A stretch of DNA of 64,000 nucleotides, from positions 2,969,758-3,033,757 of the forward strand of contig NZ_CTDZ01000009.1 of assembly GCF_001375555.1 (NCBI RefSeq), read 5' to 3'. Position 1 is the stretch's first letter. Every line of letters starts with the position of its first letter. This document shows positions 25,176-34,359 of this stretch, piece after piece. This DNA is from Numidum massiliense (lineage in GTDB: Bacteria; Bacillota; Bacilli; Thermoactinomycetales; Novibacillaceae). The notes below the pieces were generated by a model that made no database searches, was not told the DNA's origin, and saw only the letters and a list, made by a program, of their open reading frames with translations. Position numbers and translations under genes: made by a program.

Positions 25176-26000
25176 TTACCGCTTGTTCATGTCGTTCGGA
25201 TGTGGGCCACGGCGGGCACCGCGGTCGAGGCCGTCGATCGTCGCCATTTCTTCATCCGTCAATACAAAGTCAAATACGTCATAGTTTTCTTCGATGCGCG
25301 ACGGCGTTACCGATTTCGGAATGACGATCGTTTGCTGTTGCAAGTGCCAGCGTAACACGACTTGCGCCGGCGATTTCCCGTGTGCGTCGGCAATCGTTCT
25401 TACCGCCTCATCTTGCAAAACTTCGCCACCTTGATCGAGCGGGCTCCACGCTTCGACATAAATGTCGTGCTCTGCACAAAACTGTTTGAGCGGCTTCTGC
25501 GCAAAGTACGGGTGACACTCTACTTGGTTTAGTACCGGCTTAATCTCACACTCGTTAAACAACCGCTCCAAATGTTCGCTCTCAAAGTTGCAAACGCCGA
25601 TCGCCCTAACTGTACCGTCTTTGTATAGCTTTTCCAGCGCTTTGTATGTATCGACGTACGTATCGTACTCCGGGGTCGGCCAATGAATTAAGTACAAATC
25701 GACGTAGTCCGTTCCGAGCCGCTTTAAACTTTCGTCGTACGCCTTCAACGTTTGCTCGTAACCTTGGTCACTGTTCCAAACTTTCGTCGTCAGGAAAATG
25801 TCTTCCCGCGGGATCCCCGACTGTTTGAGCGCCTTGCCGACGCCCGCTTCGTTTTCGTAAACTTTCGCCGTATCGATCGACCGATAGCCAACTGCGAGCG
25901 CCTTTTCGACGGCGGCCGTCACTTTGTCGTCTTCTACTTGCCAGACTCCAAACCCGAGTTGGGGCATGGCAATCCCGTTATTTAGCTTGACTTCCTTCAT
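25176..26000 (-). CDS. Aldo/keto reductase, YvgN/YtbE (glyoxal reductase)-like
   Basis: A 274-residue NADPH-dependent TIM-barrel reductase. The catalytic tetrad is visible: Asp and Tyr in YRSIDTAKVYENE, Lys in LTTKVWNS and His in LYLIHWPTP; the cofactor part is IPKSVTPSRIEENYDVFDF. The sequence is like Bacillus glyoxal/methylglyoxal reductases, but the substrate range of this family is wide. AAGGAG lies nine bases before the ATG. It has its own extended -10 promoter with a tandem repeat. Confidence 0.9.
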   Translation of the reverse strand: MKEVKLNNGIAMPQLGFGVWQVEDDKVTAAVEKALAVGYRSIDTAKVYENEAGVGKALKQSGIPREDIFLTTKVWNSDQGYEQTLKAYDESLKRLGTDYVDLYLIHWPTPEYDTYVDTYKALEKLYKDGTVRAIGVCNFESEHLERLFNECEIKPVLNQVECHPYFAQKPLKQFCAEHDIYVEAWSPLDQGGEVLQDEAVRTIADAHGKSPAQVVLRWHLQQQTIVIPKSVTPSRIEENYDVFDFVLTDEEMATIDGLDRGARRGPHPNDMNKR

Positions 26001-26051
26001 TTGTAACAGCTCCTTTTTGAAAAGTTAGACAGTAGGCATAGTTGTAGGCAT

Positions 26052-26094
26052 ATTATACCATATATCACTAGCATTGCGTTAAACTGCGTTAAAC
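26052..26094 (-). promoter_or_regulatory. Extended -10 promoter with tandem 10-base repeat upstream of the aldo/keto reductase
   Basis: On the minus strand TGGTATAAT (core 26052-26057) lacks a good -35. At and just upstream of the -35 position lies a perfect tandem repeat of TGCGTTAAAC (26075-26084 and 26085-26094, plus-strand reading), which looks like an activator or repressor site. Confidence 0.55.
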
Positions 26095-26175
26095 CATTCA
26101 TACACTTCTCAACGGTCCCGGAAAATATTCGCATCACTGTCATTTAACCCATTAAAAAGATTTTTCGGAATGAGG

Positions 26176-26193
26176 GTACAGGTCATCCTGTAC
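26176..26193. repeat. Short perfect hairpin downstream of the aldolase operon
   Basis: GTACAGG-TCAT-CCTGTAC without a T run, about 75 bases past the aldolase stop. It may help end the upstream operon on the minus strand, but this is weak. The rest of the 265-base gap holds only the aldo/keto reductase promoter. Confidence 0.3.
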
Positions 26194-26265
26194 AAATCTC
26201 ACACTAAGGAAATTTAATTAATGGATTACGGCAAATAAATCGTGCGCTTGCCCAGCCAAGGCTTT

Positions 26266-26910
26266 TCAGGCCTTCTGCCCGTATGTTTTAAACTTCTCTA
26301 GCATATGCGTCATTTCTTTGTCGTCTAAAATGACTGGTTCGCCGATTGATTTTGCGCGGTAATATACTTCACAGCAAAACTCGATCTCCTCAGCGATGTT
26401 GAACGCCTGCGGCAAATTGTGCGCACCGGCGAGTAAGCCGTGATTCGCCAGCAACACCGCATAACGGTCTTGCATCGCCGCAAACGCGTTTTCGGCAAGC
26501 TCTTTCGTACCAAAACTGGCATACTCGGCGCAACGCACGTCTTTTCCGGCGAAGGCGACTAAATAGGAGACGGCTGGCAACGACCAACGCAGCGAAGCGA
26601 GCGTCTTAGCATACACCGAATGTGTGTGAACGACGGCGTCAATGTCGCTGCGCCGCTCGTAAAAAATCGCGTGCATCTCCAATTCGCTCGACGGCTTGCG
26701 CGTCCCTTCGACGATGTTGTGCGCGCGGTCGAGCACGACGACGTCTTCCGGTGTCATGACATCGTAATCAATTCCGCTCGGACTAATCGCCATCAGTCCT
26801 TGTGCACGGTTAAAGACGCTAATGTTGCCCCCCGTCCCTTTCGTCAAGTTGTGTGCGGTCAGTTTGCGACAGTATTGTACGATTTGTTTCCTTTCACTCG
26901 CTAACAGCAA
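26266..26910 (-). CDS. Class II aldolase (fuculose-phosphate/5-deoxyribulose-phosphate aldolase-like)
   Basis: A 214-residue zinc-dependent aldolase of the FucA/AraD family. Visible are GTGGNISVF (phosphate site), PSGIDYD, PSSELEMHAIFYERR with the catalytic Glu, AVVHTHSVYA (zinc His-X-His) and LLANHGLLAGA (third His). Position after mtnK-, mtnA- and deoR-type genes points to cleavage of 5-deoxy- or 5-methylthio-ribulose-1-phosphate to DHAP and an aldehyde, as in the DHAP shunt/5-deoxyribose disposal pathway; that role is inferred. Last gene of the operon, 29 bases after the regulator. Confidence 0.85.
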   Translation of the reverse strand: MLLASERKQIVQYCRKLTAHNLTKGTGGNISVFNRAQGLMAISPSGIDYDVMTPEDVVVLDRAHNIVEGTRKPSSELEMHAIFYERRSDIDAVVHTHSVYAKTLASLRWSLPAVSYLVAFAGKDVRCAEYASFGTKELAENAFAAMQDRYAVLLANHGLLAGAHNLPQAFNIAEEIEFCCEVYYRAKSIGEPVILDDKEMTHMLEKFKTYGQKA

Positions 26911-26939
26911 CGGTTCTCCCCCTTATCTATTTTCAGGAG

Positions 26940-27737
26940 CTATTCCTTAGGTGGCGGCGCCATAATGACCTCGACGCCATTCGCGCGAAAGTCTGCAAGG
27001 CACTGGCGCTGCCGTTCGGTAAACGGCTGTTCTTGGTCGGTAATAATCCCATCAATCCGTTCAGCCGGACAAATTTTGAAAAAAGCGAGCGTGCCAATTT
27101 TCGAATGATCCGCCAACACGTACACTTTGTTCGAACGTTCGATGATCGCCTGTTTCGCTTCGCCTTCATCGATGGCCGAATCGGTCACGCCTTCAGTAAA
27201 GTCTAATGCTTTACAAGAAATAAACGCTTTGTCGATATAGAGCGACTGCAAGTAGTGCTGCATGGAGGAACCAATTAACGACAGCGACCCCCGACGCAAA
27301 AAGCCACCTAACAGGATGACCGTAATTTCCGGATCTGCGGAAAGTTCCACGGTAATGCTAATGTTGTTCGTAATGACGGTTACTTTTTTCTTAAACTTGA
27401 TTAAGCGGCTCAACTCGAGCGCTGTCGTACTGGCGTCAAACGCGACGACATCCCCGTCTTCGATCAACTGCAATGCTTCGTAGGCGATCTTTTTTTTCTC
27501 ATTGACGTGTGTCCGCAAGCGATCTTCTAGCAAACCGTCGTACACGCGCTTCTCCTTTAAGCGCACGCCTCCATAAACGCGTATAATTTTTCCTTCGTCT
27601 TCTAGCTTGTCAATATCGCGGCGGATCGTCATCTCAGAGACGGAGAAGCGCTCGCTAAGAAAGGAAAACTCCGCGTAGTCCGTCGTCTCTAAAATGTCGA
27701 GTATTTCTTGTCTTCGCCTTTCCGGTAACTTTGACAT
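26940..27737 (-). CDS. DeoR family transcription regulator
   Basis: A 265-residue sugar-operon regulator. The N-terminal helix-turn-helix is RRQEILDILE to FSVSEMTIRRDIDKLEDEGK, followed by the DeoR sensor domain (KKIAYEALQLIEDGDVVAFDASTTAL, ITNNISITVEL, and the C-terminal LADHSKIG). Effectors of the family are usually sugar phosphates, which fits the neighbouring pentose-phosphate genes. The start MSKLPERRR has GAGG four bases upstream; the open frame before it (35 codons) has no site and is left out. Third gene of the mtnK-mtnA-deoR-aldolase operon. Confidence 0.88.
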   Translation of the reverse strand: MSKLPERRRQEILDILETTDYAEFSFLSERFSVSEMTIRRDIDKLEDEGKIIRVYGGVRLKEKRVYDGLLEDRLRTHVNEKKKIAYEALQLIEDGDVVAFDASTTALELSRLIKFKKKVTVITNNISITVELSADPEITVILLGGFLRRGSLSLIGSSMQHYLQSLYIDKAFISCKALDFTEGVTDSAIDEGEAKQAIIERSNKVYVLADHSKIGTLAFFKICPAERIDGIITDQEQPFTERQRQCLADFRANGVEVIMAPPPKE

Positions 27738-27766
27738 CACACCTCGCCCAATCTGTATATTGTGTC

Positions 27767-27790
27767 GTGTCGGGCGTTTTCGCCCGACAC
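27767..27790. repeat. Perfect 10-bp hairpin between mtnA and the DeoR gene
   Basis: GTGTCGGGCG-TTTT-CGCCCGACAC. There is no T run after it on the minus strand. It lies in the 76-base gap inside the operon and may lower read-through or stabilise the upstream message. Confidence 0.5.
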
Positions 27791-27813
27791 TTAAATATGA
27801 TAACACGCCGGGT

Positions 27814-28857
27814 TTAGTCAAACAATTTCCGTAAGTTTTCATTGTACGGCGGGCGGACGACCCCTTTTTCTGTGACGATGGCCGTTACATTTTCATAGGG
27901 CGTGACGTCGAAGGCCGGGTTGTACACCTTGCTCTCCTTCGGTGCGGTGTACACGCCGAAGCGGTTAATCACTTCTGCTTTATCGCGCTCTTCGATCGGA
28001 ATGTCTGCCCCTGTCGCCGTTTCCAAATCGATCGTCGACGTCGGCGCCGCCACGTAAAACGGAATGCCGTAATATTTTGCTAAAATGGACACGCCGAGTG
28101 TGCCAATTTTGTTCGCCACGTCCCCGTTGGCCGCGACGCGGTCCGTCCCGACGATGACGGCGTCGATTTTCCCTTGCGACATCACCATTGCCGCCATGTT
28201 GTCCGTAATGACGGTCACATCGATGCCCGCGCGCATCAGTTCCAGCGCCGTCAACGTCGACCCTTGCAGGCGGGGCCGCGTTTCGTCGGAGTACACTTTT
28301 AAATGCCACCCTTTTTCTTTCGCTAAATACATGACCGATGTCGCGGTGCCGTACTTCGTCGTCGCCAGCGCCCCCGCGTTACAGTGGGTGAGGATGCCCA
28401 TCCCTTCGTGGACGAGCGAGAGCATGTGTTCCCCGATTTTCCGGTTGCTGTCTTCATCTTCTTTATGAATCGCTTGCGCTTCCTTTAACAGCCGCTGCTT
28501 CAACTCGGCAATCGGCAGCTGTTTGTTTTGCTCGGCGACGCGCGTCATCCTCTCGAGCGCCCAGAACAAATTGACCGCTGTCGGTCGCGAATTCGCCAAA
28601 ATATCCGACTTTTCCTTTAATACGGCAGCAAAGGCGTCATACGACTGTTCCGGTGCCCCTTGAATGCCGAGGTACAGCCCGTACGCCGCCGCCACGCCGA
28701 TCGCCGGCGCGCCGCGGACGATCATGTCGGCAATCCCTTCCGCCACCGCTTCCGCTGTGTCATACGCGTGATAAGTGATATCATTCGGTAGGACTGTTTG
28801 GTCTAGTAAAACTAATTGGTCATTTTTCCACTCGATGGCTAACAGTTGGTCCGCCAT
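27814..28857 (-). CDS. mtnA: S-methyl-5-thioribose-1-phosphate isomerase (or 5-deoxyribose-1-phosphate isomerase)
   Basis: A 347-residue enzyme of the eIF2B-related family that converts the aldose-1-phosphate to the ketose. Family marks: [32 protein letters not shown] with the catalytic Cys, and [18 protein letters not shown] with the catalytic Asp. In the methionine salvage pathway it acts on methylthioribose-1-phosphate; paralogues act on 5-deoxyribose-1-phosphate (DrdI). With an aldolase rather than mtnB/W/X beside it, the second type or the DHAP shunt is more likely. GGAG lies eight bases upstream of the ATG. Confidence 0.9.
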   Translation of the reverse strand: MADQLLAIEWKNDQLVLLDQTVLPNDITYHAYDTAEAVAEGIADMIVRGAPAIGVAAAYGLYLGIQGAPEQSYDAFAAVLKEKSDILANSRPTAVNLFWALERMTRVAEQNKQLPIAELKQRLLKEAQAIHKEDEDSNRKIGEHMLSLVHEGMGILTHCNAGALATTKYGTATSVMYLAKEKGWHLKVYSDETRPRLQGSTLTALELMRAGIDVTVITDNMAAMVMSQGKIDAVIVGTDRVAANGDVANKIGTLGVSILAKYYGIPFYVAAPTSTIDLETATGADIPIEERDKAEVINRFGVYTAPKESKVYNPAFDVTPYENVTAIVTEKGVVRPPYNENLRKLFD

Positions 28858-28975
28858 TTACGCCACTCCTAACTATTTTGTAAATGTTACTCCGTACGCC
28901 GGACGGGATCGTTTCAGCTGCAGGTGGATCGCCGGCTCACTAGTAGCCGAGCCACCAGTGTAAGATAAACGGTCC

Positions 28976-30187
28976 TCAACTGTGCACACGTGCCTGCTGC
29001 TTTAACGCCTGCAAGCAGTCGTCACCTGTACGGAAGTGGGCGTGTCGTTTAATGAATTGTTTGGCTGTCGACAAGCAAATACGCTCCGCGCGCACTCTCG
29101 CCGCCGCGTCTTCGATCGAGGTAATATCTTTTACTTTGGCTAGCCCGACGATACGGCGCGTCAGCTCCAAGCCCGCGACGGCAACCGTATCGCTCAGTAC
29201 GGTCTCTAAATACCATTGTTTGAATCCAGGTTCTAACGCCATCACTTCAGTGGCGTGTGCGTCCCAGGCACGGTTAAACTTGTCCACGAATAAGTCAAAC
29301 ACATCGACGATCGTCTGCTCTACCCAGACGACAAAGTCGCGCTTGTCGTAGGCGTCGCCGTTTGCCCAGGCAAAGATGAGGTTGGCAATGACGTTTCCTA
29401 AGTCGTAGCCGATCGGTCCGTAAAAAGCGAATTCTGGGTCGATCACTTTCGTCGACTCCGGAGTTACGAAGACGGAACCAGTGTGTAAGTCGCCGTGGAT
29501 GAGTGCTTGCGCATGGGTCATGAAGGCAAACTTTAATTTCGCGGCCTCTAAGCGCAATTCGTCATCGCCGTATATTTCCGCTTTAATCCACGCCTCGTTC
29601 GGTGCAAACAGTTCGTTGCGCTGTTTATAGTCGTTGAACGGCTCCGTGTACACGAGGTCCTCCGATATTTCACACAACTCGGGATTTAAGTAGCGCCGCA
29701 CGAGTTCCTTCTTCTTTTGATGGTCCAAGACGACATCGGTCGTCAAGAACGTCGTATTTACGATAAACGTCGTCATATCGTCGGCAAAACGCGGAAACTG
29801 TTTATGAGCAATGAGGGCGTCACGTAAAATTTCGTGGTCCGATAAGTCTTCCATGATGAAACAGCTCATGACATCGTCGTACAAATAAACTTCTGCCGCG
29901 AGGCCAGGCGCGAGTTCTCCTTGTAACTGAAGGGCATTCGCTTCAATTTGGATGCGGTTCGTCGATAACTTAAAGTCGTCGGAGATGCGCGCCGTCGTGC
30001 CTGCATGTTTGACGATGACCGATTTCCCCGTTTCCGGATCTTGCACGCGAAACACGTAGTTTAAGTTGCCGTCGCCGATTTCTTTACACGTTAATTCACT
30101 GTCTACACTGAAGAAGTTTGTCTTTTCTTTTACGTATTCTACAACGTCATCAGCATCCATTAAAAAATAGCTCGTAAATCGGGACAT
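28976..30187 (-). CDS. mtnK: S-methyl-5-thioribose kinase (MtnK family)
   Basis: A 403-residue sugar kinase with an aminoglycoside-phosphotransferase-like fold. Motifs: [11 protein letters not shown] (glycine-rich loop), VIVKHAG (ATP lysine), [13 protein letters not shown] (catalytic loop) and [15 protein letters not shown] (metal site). It phosphorylates methylthioribose, or 5-deoxyribose in the related DrdK pathway, at O1. First gene of the operon, with a palindromic operator over the predicted transcription start. No S-box (SAM) riboswitch is seen upstream, unlike many mtnK genes in Bacillus. Confidence 0.92.
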   Translation of the reverse strand: MSRFTSYFLMDADDVVEYVKEKTNFFSVDSELTCKEIGDGNLNYVFRVQDPETGKSVIVKHAGTTARISDDFKLSTNRIQIEANALQLQGELAPGLAAEVYLYDDVMSCFIMEDLSDHEILRDALIAHKQFPRFADDMTTFIVNTTFLTTDVVLDHQKKKELVRRYLNPELCEISEDLVYTEPFNDYKQRNELFAPNEAWIKAEIYGDDELRLEAAKLKFAFMTHAQALIHGDLHTGSVFVTPESTKVIDPEFAFYGPIGYDLGNVIANLIFAWANGDAYDKRDFVVWVEQTIVDVFDLFVDKFNRAWDAHATEVMALEPGFKQWYLETVLSDTVAVAGLELTRRIVGLAKVKDITSIEDAAARVRAERICLSTAKQFIKRHAHFRTGDDCLQALKQQARVHS

Positions 30188-30291
30188 AGTTGGGACACCC
30201 TTTCCTAGTAATTAAAATTGCTCGCGCATTCATCAGGCTGACCAGGACATTCGCGCCATATAATAAATGTTAATCCACGTGTAGATGATGA

Positions 30292-30332
30292 TAACAATTA
30301 ACATGTATGTGTTAATTGTTAACGATATTATA
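30292..30332 (-). promoter_or_regulatory. mtnK operon promoter with perfect 12-bp-arm operator
   Basis: On the minus strand the extended -10 TGTTATAAT (core 30327-30332) is followed directly by a palindrome with arms TAACAATTAACA (30292-30303) and TGTTAATTGTTA (30310-30321), 6-base centre. It would cover the transcription start, so repression by the operon's DeoR-type protein is likely. The rest of the 378-base divergent region (30188-30565) is AT-rich and holds only a weak TATAAT near 30488 for the BrkB gene. Confidence 0.7.
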
Positions 30333-30565
30333 ACATGTATTCACTGTTTATAAACACGTTTTAACAATTTTATTGTGGTAACTCAAACCAAATATGTCCT
30401 TAACGGGAGTGGATTCGATCGGCGGAACAGAAGTTCTGCAGCATAACGTGCGGGATGGTAGCATCTGCTTTTACTGGCAACTTATTATATAATCAAAGGA
30501 GGGAAAACTTGTATTGCGCCTACGCCAAACGGGGCGGGGGCAGCTGACGAGGAGGCATCACATTA

Positions 30566-31576
30566 ATGAAAGGACGGACGTCGTGCTGGCGTCTCTCGTG
30601 GCAATTTATTAAACAGTTCACCGAACGTTTTATCGCCGACCGCGTGACCGACTTGTCGGCGCAGATCGCTTACTACTTTTTACTGTCATTGTTTCCTTTT
30701 CTTATTTTTACTGTAACTTTACTCGGCTATTTCGTTTCCACGGAAGCCGTCTTAACACTTGTCAAAAACTATGTGCCGATGGAATCAATCCCGCTAATCG
30801 AAAAAAATGTTCGCGACGTGCTAGAAGTGGACCGCGGCAGCCTGTTGTCAATCGGAATTATCGGCACGCTCTGGTCTGCGTCTAACGCGACGAACGCCAT
30901 CATACGAGCCATTAACCGCGCTTACGACGTGCAAGCGAACCGCCCGTTTTGGAAAGAGCGGAGCCTCGCCATCATCTTGACGCTAGCGTTAATTTTTGTC
31001 ATTTGGGTCGCGCTCGTATTGCCAGTATTTGGACGGGAGATCGGGATGTTTGTATTCTCTTTACTGAACTTGTCGGACACGTGGTTGTCCATTTGGGCGT
31101 TTTTTCGCTGGGCGCTTAGCTTTTTCGTCTTGTTTATCGTGCTTTTATTTTTGTACTACTTCGCCCCGAATAAAAAACTGCGCATGCGCCACGTCTTTTG
31201 GGGGGCACTTGTAGCGACGGTCGGCTGGCAACTCGTTTCTTTGGCCTTTTCATACTTTGTCGGACAGTTCAGCAACTTGTCCGCCACGTACGGGGGGCTC
31301 GCCGGGGTGATCGCGTTAATGATTTGGGCGTACATGTCCGGCATGATTATGATTGCCGGCTGTGAAGTGAATGCGACGTTGGAAAATTTGCGTACAGCAG
31401 GTGGCAGAGGGCCGGATCGCGACGGCGATTGTCATACTAAAGATGACGACGGAGGTGCCGGCGATGACGGCGACGGCGACGGTGACGACGACAGGAATGG
31501 TGGCGGAGACGACGGAAACGGAAGTGGTAAACAAGGACGGCCGAAACGACGGATCATCGCCAAAGGCGTTCGCTAG
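30566..31576 (+). CDS. YihY/BrkB family membrane protein with acidic low-complexity tail
   Basis: 336 residues. The first 275 match the YihY/BrkB pattern: ADRVTDLSAQIAYYFLLSLFPF, six membrane segments, LLFLYYFAPNKKLRMRHVFWGA and the final LIWAYMSGMIMIAGCEVNA. Once called RNase BN by mistake, its function is unknown. The last 60 residues are Asp/Gly-rich (GDDGDGDGDDDRN) and end in a basic cluster, which is foreign to the family. GGAGG lies ten bases upstream of the ATG. Confidence 0.88.
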   Translation: MKGRTSCWRLSWQFIKQFTERFIADRVTDLSAQIAYYFLLSLFPFLIFTVTLLGYFVSTEAVLTLVKNYVPMESIPLIEKNVRDVLEVDRGSLLSIGIIGTLWSASNATNAIIRAINRAYDVQANRPFWKERSLAIILTLALIFVIWVALVLPVFGREIGMFVFSLLNLSDTWLSIWAFFRWALSFFVLFIVLLFLYYFAPNKKLRMRHVFWGALVATVGWQLVSLAFSYFVGQFSNLSATYGGLAGVIALMIWAYMSGMIMIAGCEVNATLENLRTAGGRGPDRDGDCHTKDDDGGAGDDGDGDGDDDRNGGGDDGNGSGKQGRPKRRIIAKGVR

Positions 31577-31665
31577 TCGCCTTCACCCCTCTTTTTCACG
31601 GAAGGCTATCACCAATTTGGGTAATATAAAGATATTGTTATGAGCTCTTATCACGACAGAAGAGA

Positions 31666-34359
31666 GTGATCGCAGTGTGGTACGAAAAAAGCGTTACTGA
31701 CGTCATCGAGCAATTGCACACGAATCCTGAGGAGGGTCTAACGCAAGCAGAAGTTGCCGCGAGGCAGCAAAGACACGGACCGAATGCGTTTGCGCCGCCT
31801 AAAAAGCAGTCGATCTGGCAATTGCTGTTCGCGCAAATTAACAGTCCGCTCATCTACATTTTACTCGCAGCGGCTATCATTTCCGCCATCGTCGGCGAAC
31901 TGAGCGATGCGGTTATAATCGGCCTCGTCATCGCCTTGAATGCGGTCATCGGGGTCATTCAAGAAGCGAAAGCAGAGCAATCGCTCGCGGCGCTACAAAA
32001 GCTGTCGACGCCGCAAGCTGTCGTCCGCCGCGACGGGGAAACGAAAGAAGTCCCCTCTGAATTACTCGTCCCGGGAGATATCGTCCTAATCGATGCTGGG
32101 CGCTACGTGCCAGCCGATTTACGATTGCTTAAGACGACCAACTTCAAAGTTGAAGAATCGGCGTTGACGGGGGAATCGGTTCCGGTCGACAAACGGGCCG
32201 ACTGGTCCTCTTCAGAAGAAGTGCCGCTGGGCGATCAACAAAATATGGCCTTCATGTCCACACTCTCGACGTACGGGCGCGCCACAGGCGTCGTCGTCGC
32301 AACGGGCATGGCGACGGAAATCGGCAAAATCGCCGGTATGCTCGGCGCGGAAGCGAAAGACGAAACGCCGTTGCAGCGGCGTCTAGCTAGTCTCGGCAAA
32401 ACGCTCGGCATCGGTGCGCTCATCGTTTGTGCGGTTATCTTTGCCCTCGGCTACTGGCAAGGGCGCGAACCGCTAGACATGTTTCTACTCGCGGTCAGCT
32501 TAGCCGTCGCCGCGATCCCGGAAGGGTTGCCGGCGATTGTTACGATCGTCCTCGCGCTCGGGGTGCGGCGAATGATTAAGCGACACGCTATCGTGCGCAA
32601 GCTCCCCGCGGTAGAGACGCTCGGTTCAGTCACGGTCATCTGTTCCGATAAAACGGGGACGTTGACGCAAAACAAGATGACCGTCGTCCGCTATGCCATC
32701 GGCACAAAAGCGGGCGACATCGCCGCGCTGAACAGCCGCCGCTTTGCCGAGAGGCGGTTGTTGGAACATTTTAGTCTCTGTAACGACGCCACCTATACAG
32801 CAACTGAACAGACGGGCGACCCGACTGAAGTCGCACTGTTAGCCGCGGCAGCTACGCACGATATTCACAAAGAATCGCTTGAACGCGCAACCCCGCGCGT
32901 ACATGAAATTCCCTTCGATTCGGAGCGGAAACGGATGACGACGGTGCACAGGAGCAGTCACAGCAATGACGACAGTGGCAAGTATGTCGTCATCGTCAAA
33001 GGGGCGATCGAGCGCGTGCTTCCCCGCGCCAAACATGCCATTATTAACGACTCCGTCGTTCCGCTGACGGACGACGGACGCGAGGCGATTGCCGCACGCG
33101 CGAACGACATGTCTGAAGACGCGCTACGGGTGTTAGCGACGGCCTATAAAGAAGTTGACACGATACCGGAGCGCCCAGAAGATCTAGAGAGCGACCTCAT
33201 TTTTAGCGGCTTCGTCGGCATGATCGATCCACCGCGCGAAGAAGTAAAGGATGCACTCGCTGCGTGTAAACGAGCTGGCATTAAGACGGTCATGATCACG
33301 GGCGACCACAAAGTGACCGCAGTCGCGATCGCTCGTGAATTAGGGATGGCGCACGATGCTAAACAGGCGATCACTGGCGCGGAAATCGATGACCTATCTG
33401 CTGCAGCACTCAAGGAACGCGTCCCTGACTTGGCGGTATTCGCTCGCGTGTCGCCGGAGCATAAAGTGCGCATCGTCGAAGCTTACAAGGCGAACGGCCA
33501 CATTGTCTCGATGACGGGCGACGGCGTCAACGACGCCCCTTCGTTAAAGCGGGCCGATATCGGAGTAGCGATGGGCGTGACCGGGACGGACGTGGCCAAA
33601 GGCGCTGCGGACATCGTACTGACAGACGACAATTTCTCGACAATCGTCGCAGCAGTTGCGGAAGGACGCAACATTTACCGCAACGTAAAAAAGGCGATCC
33701 TCTTTTTGTTGTCGTGTAACGTCGGAGAACTGATCGCCCTGTTTTTCGCTATTATGTTGGGCTGGCCCGCCCCGCTCCGCGCGATTCACATTTTGTGGGT
33801 TAACTTAATTACGGATACACTGCCAGCTATTTCCCTCGGGGTCGACCCCGGAAGCCCCGACGTGATGGATGAAAAGCCGCGTCGGCAGAAAGCGGGCATT
33901 TTTGCTGGCAGCAGCGGCATTTTTACCGTCGGCAACGGCTTACTCATCGGCGCGTTAACGCTCGTCGCTTTTTTAATGAGCGTCAAAATGTATAGTGGGG
34001 CCCCTTCTCTATTTGCCGTCGACTTCGACAACTTGTCCGCGGACGCGCTGGCGCACGCACAGACGATGGCGTTCGTCGTGCTTAGCGTGTCCCAGCTGTT
34101 TCACGCGTTAAATTTGCGCCACCCGCGGCGGCCACTGTGGCAAATCGGCCTGTTCGGCAACAAGTTATTGCTCGGTAGTATTGCCCTCGGCATTGCCATC
34201 CAAGCGGCACTCGTGAACCTCCCGTTTTTTCAAGATGTGTTTCACTTGCACCGCTTAAGTGCCAGTGACTGGCTGCTCGCGCTACTGTTGTCGCTCGTGC
34301 CGCTCGCACTGAACGAACTCGGCAAACTGTTCGCCTCAGTCAAACGTCGGAAACTCTAA
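31666..34359 (+). CDS. P-type ATPase, type IIA calcium-transporting
   Basis: An 897-residue ion pump with N-terminal cation ATPase domain, TGES ([13 protein letters not shown] form), the membrane motif AIPEGLPAI, phosphorylation site [12 protein letters not shown] (Asp328), [28 protein letters not shown] and a C-terminal membrane domain with ten segments in all. The P-E-G-L metal site and N-terminal pattern fit SERCA/PMR1-like Ca pumps such as YloB. The GTG start at 31666 or one nine bases later are both possible. It overlaps the convergent HD gene by 24 bases at the 3' end. Confidence 0.92.
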   Translation: MIAVWYEKSVTDVIEQLHTNPEEGLTQAEVAARQQRHGPNAFAPPKKQSIWQLLFAQINSPLIYILLAAAIISAIVGELSDAVIIGLVIALNAVIGVIQEAKAEQSLAALQKLSTPQAVVRRDGETKEVPSELLVPGDIVLIDAGRYVPADLRLLKTTNFKVEESALTGESVPVDKRADWSSSEEVPLGDQQNMAFMSTLSTYGRATGVVVATGMATEIGKIAGMLGAEAKDETPLQRRLASLGKTLGIGALIVCAVIFALGYWQGREPLDMFLLAVSLAVAAIPEGLPAIVTIVLALGVRRMIKRHAIVRKLPAVETLGSVTVICSDKTGTLTQNKMTVVRYAIGTKAGDIAALNSRRFAERRLLEHFSLCNDATYTATEQTGDPTEVALLAAAATHDIHKESLERATPRVHEIPFDSERKRMTTVHRSSHSNDDSGKYVVIVKGAIERVLPRAKHAIINDSVVPLTDDGREAIAARANDMSEDALRVLATAYKEVDTIPERPEDLESDLIFSGFVGMIDPPREEVKDALAACKRAGIKTVMITGDHKVTAVAIARELGMAHDAKQAITGAEIDDLSAAALKERVPDLAVFARVSPEHKVRIVEAYKANGHIVSMTGDGVNDAPSLKRADIGVAMGVTGTDVAKGAADIVLTDDNFSTIVAAVAEGRNIYRNVKKAILFLLSCNVGELIALFFAIMLGWPAPLRAIHILWVNLITDTLPAISLGVDPGSPDVMDEKPRRQKAGIFAGSSGIFTVGNGLLIGALTLVAFLMSVKMYSGAPSLFAVDFDNLSADALAHAQTMAFVVLSVSQLFHALNLRHPRRPLWQIGLFGNKLLLGSIALGIAIQAALVNLPFFQDVFHLHRLSASDWLLALLLSLVPLALNELGKLFASVKRRKL

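Noticed and set aside
30188-30565. S-box (SAM) riboswitch upstream of mtnK
   Set aside because: Searched for because mtnK is often S-box controlled; none of the conserved core elements is present, and a palindromic operator is found instead.
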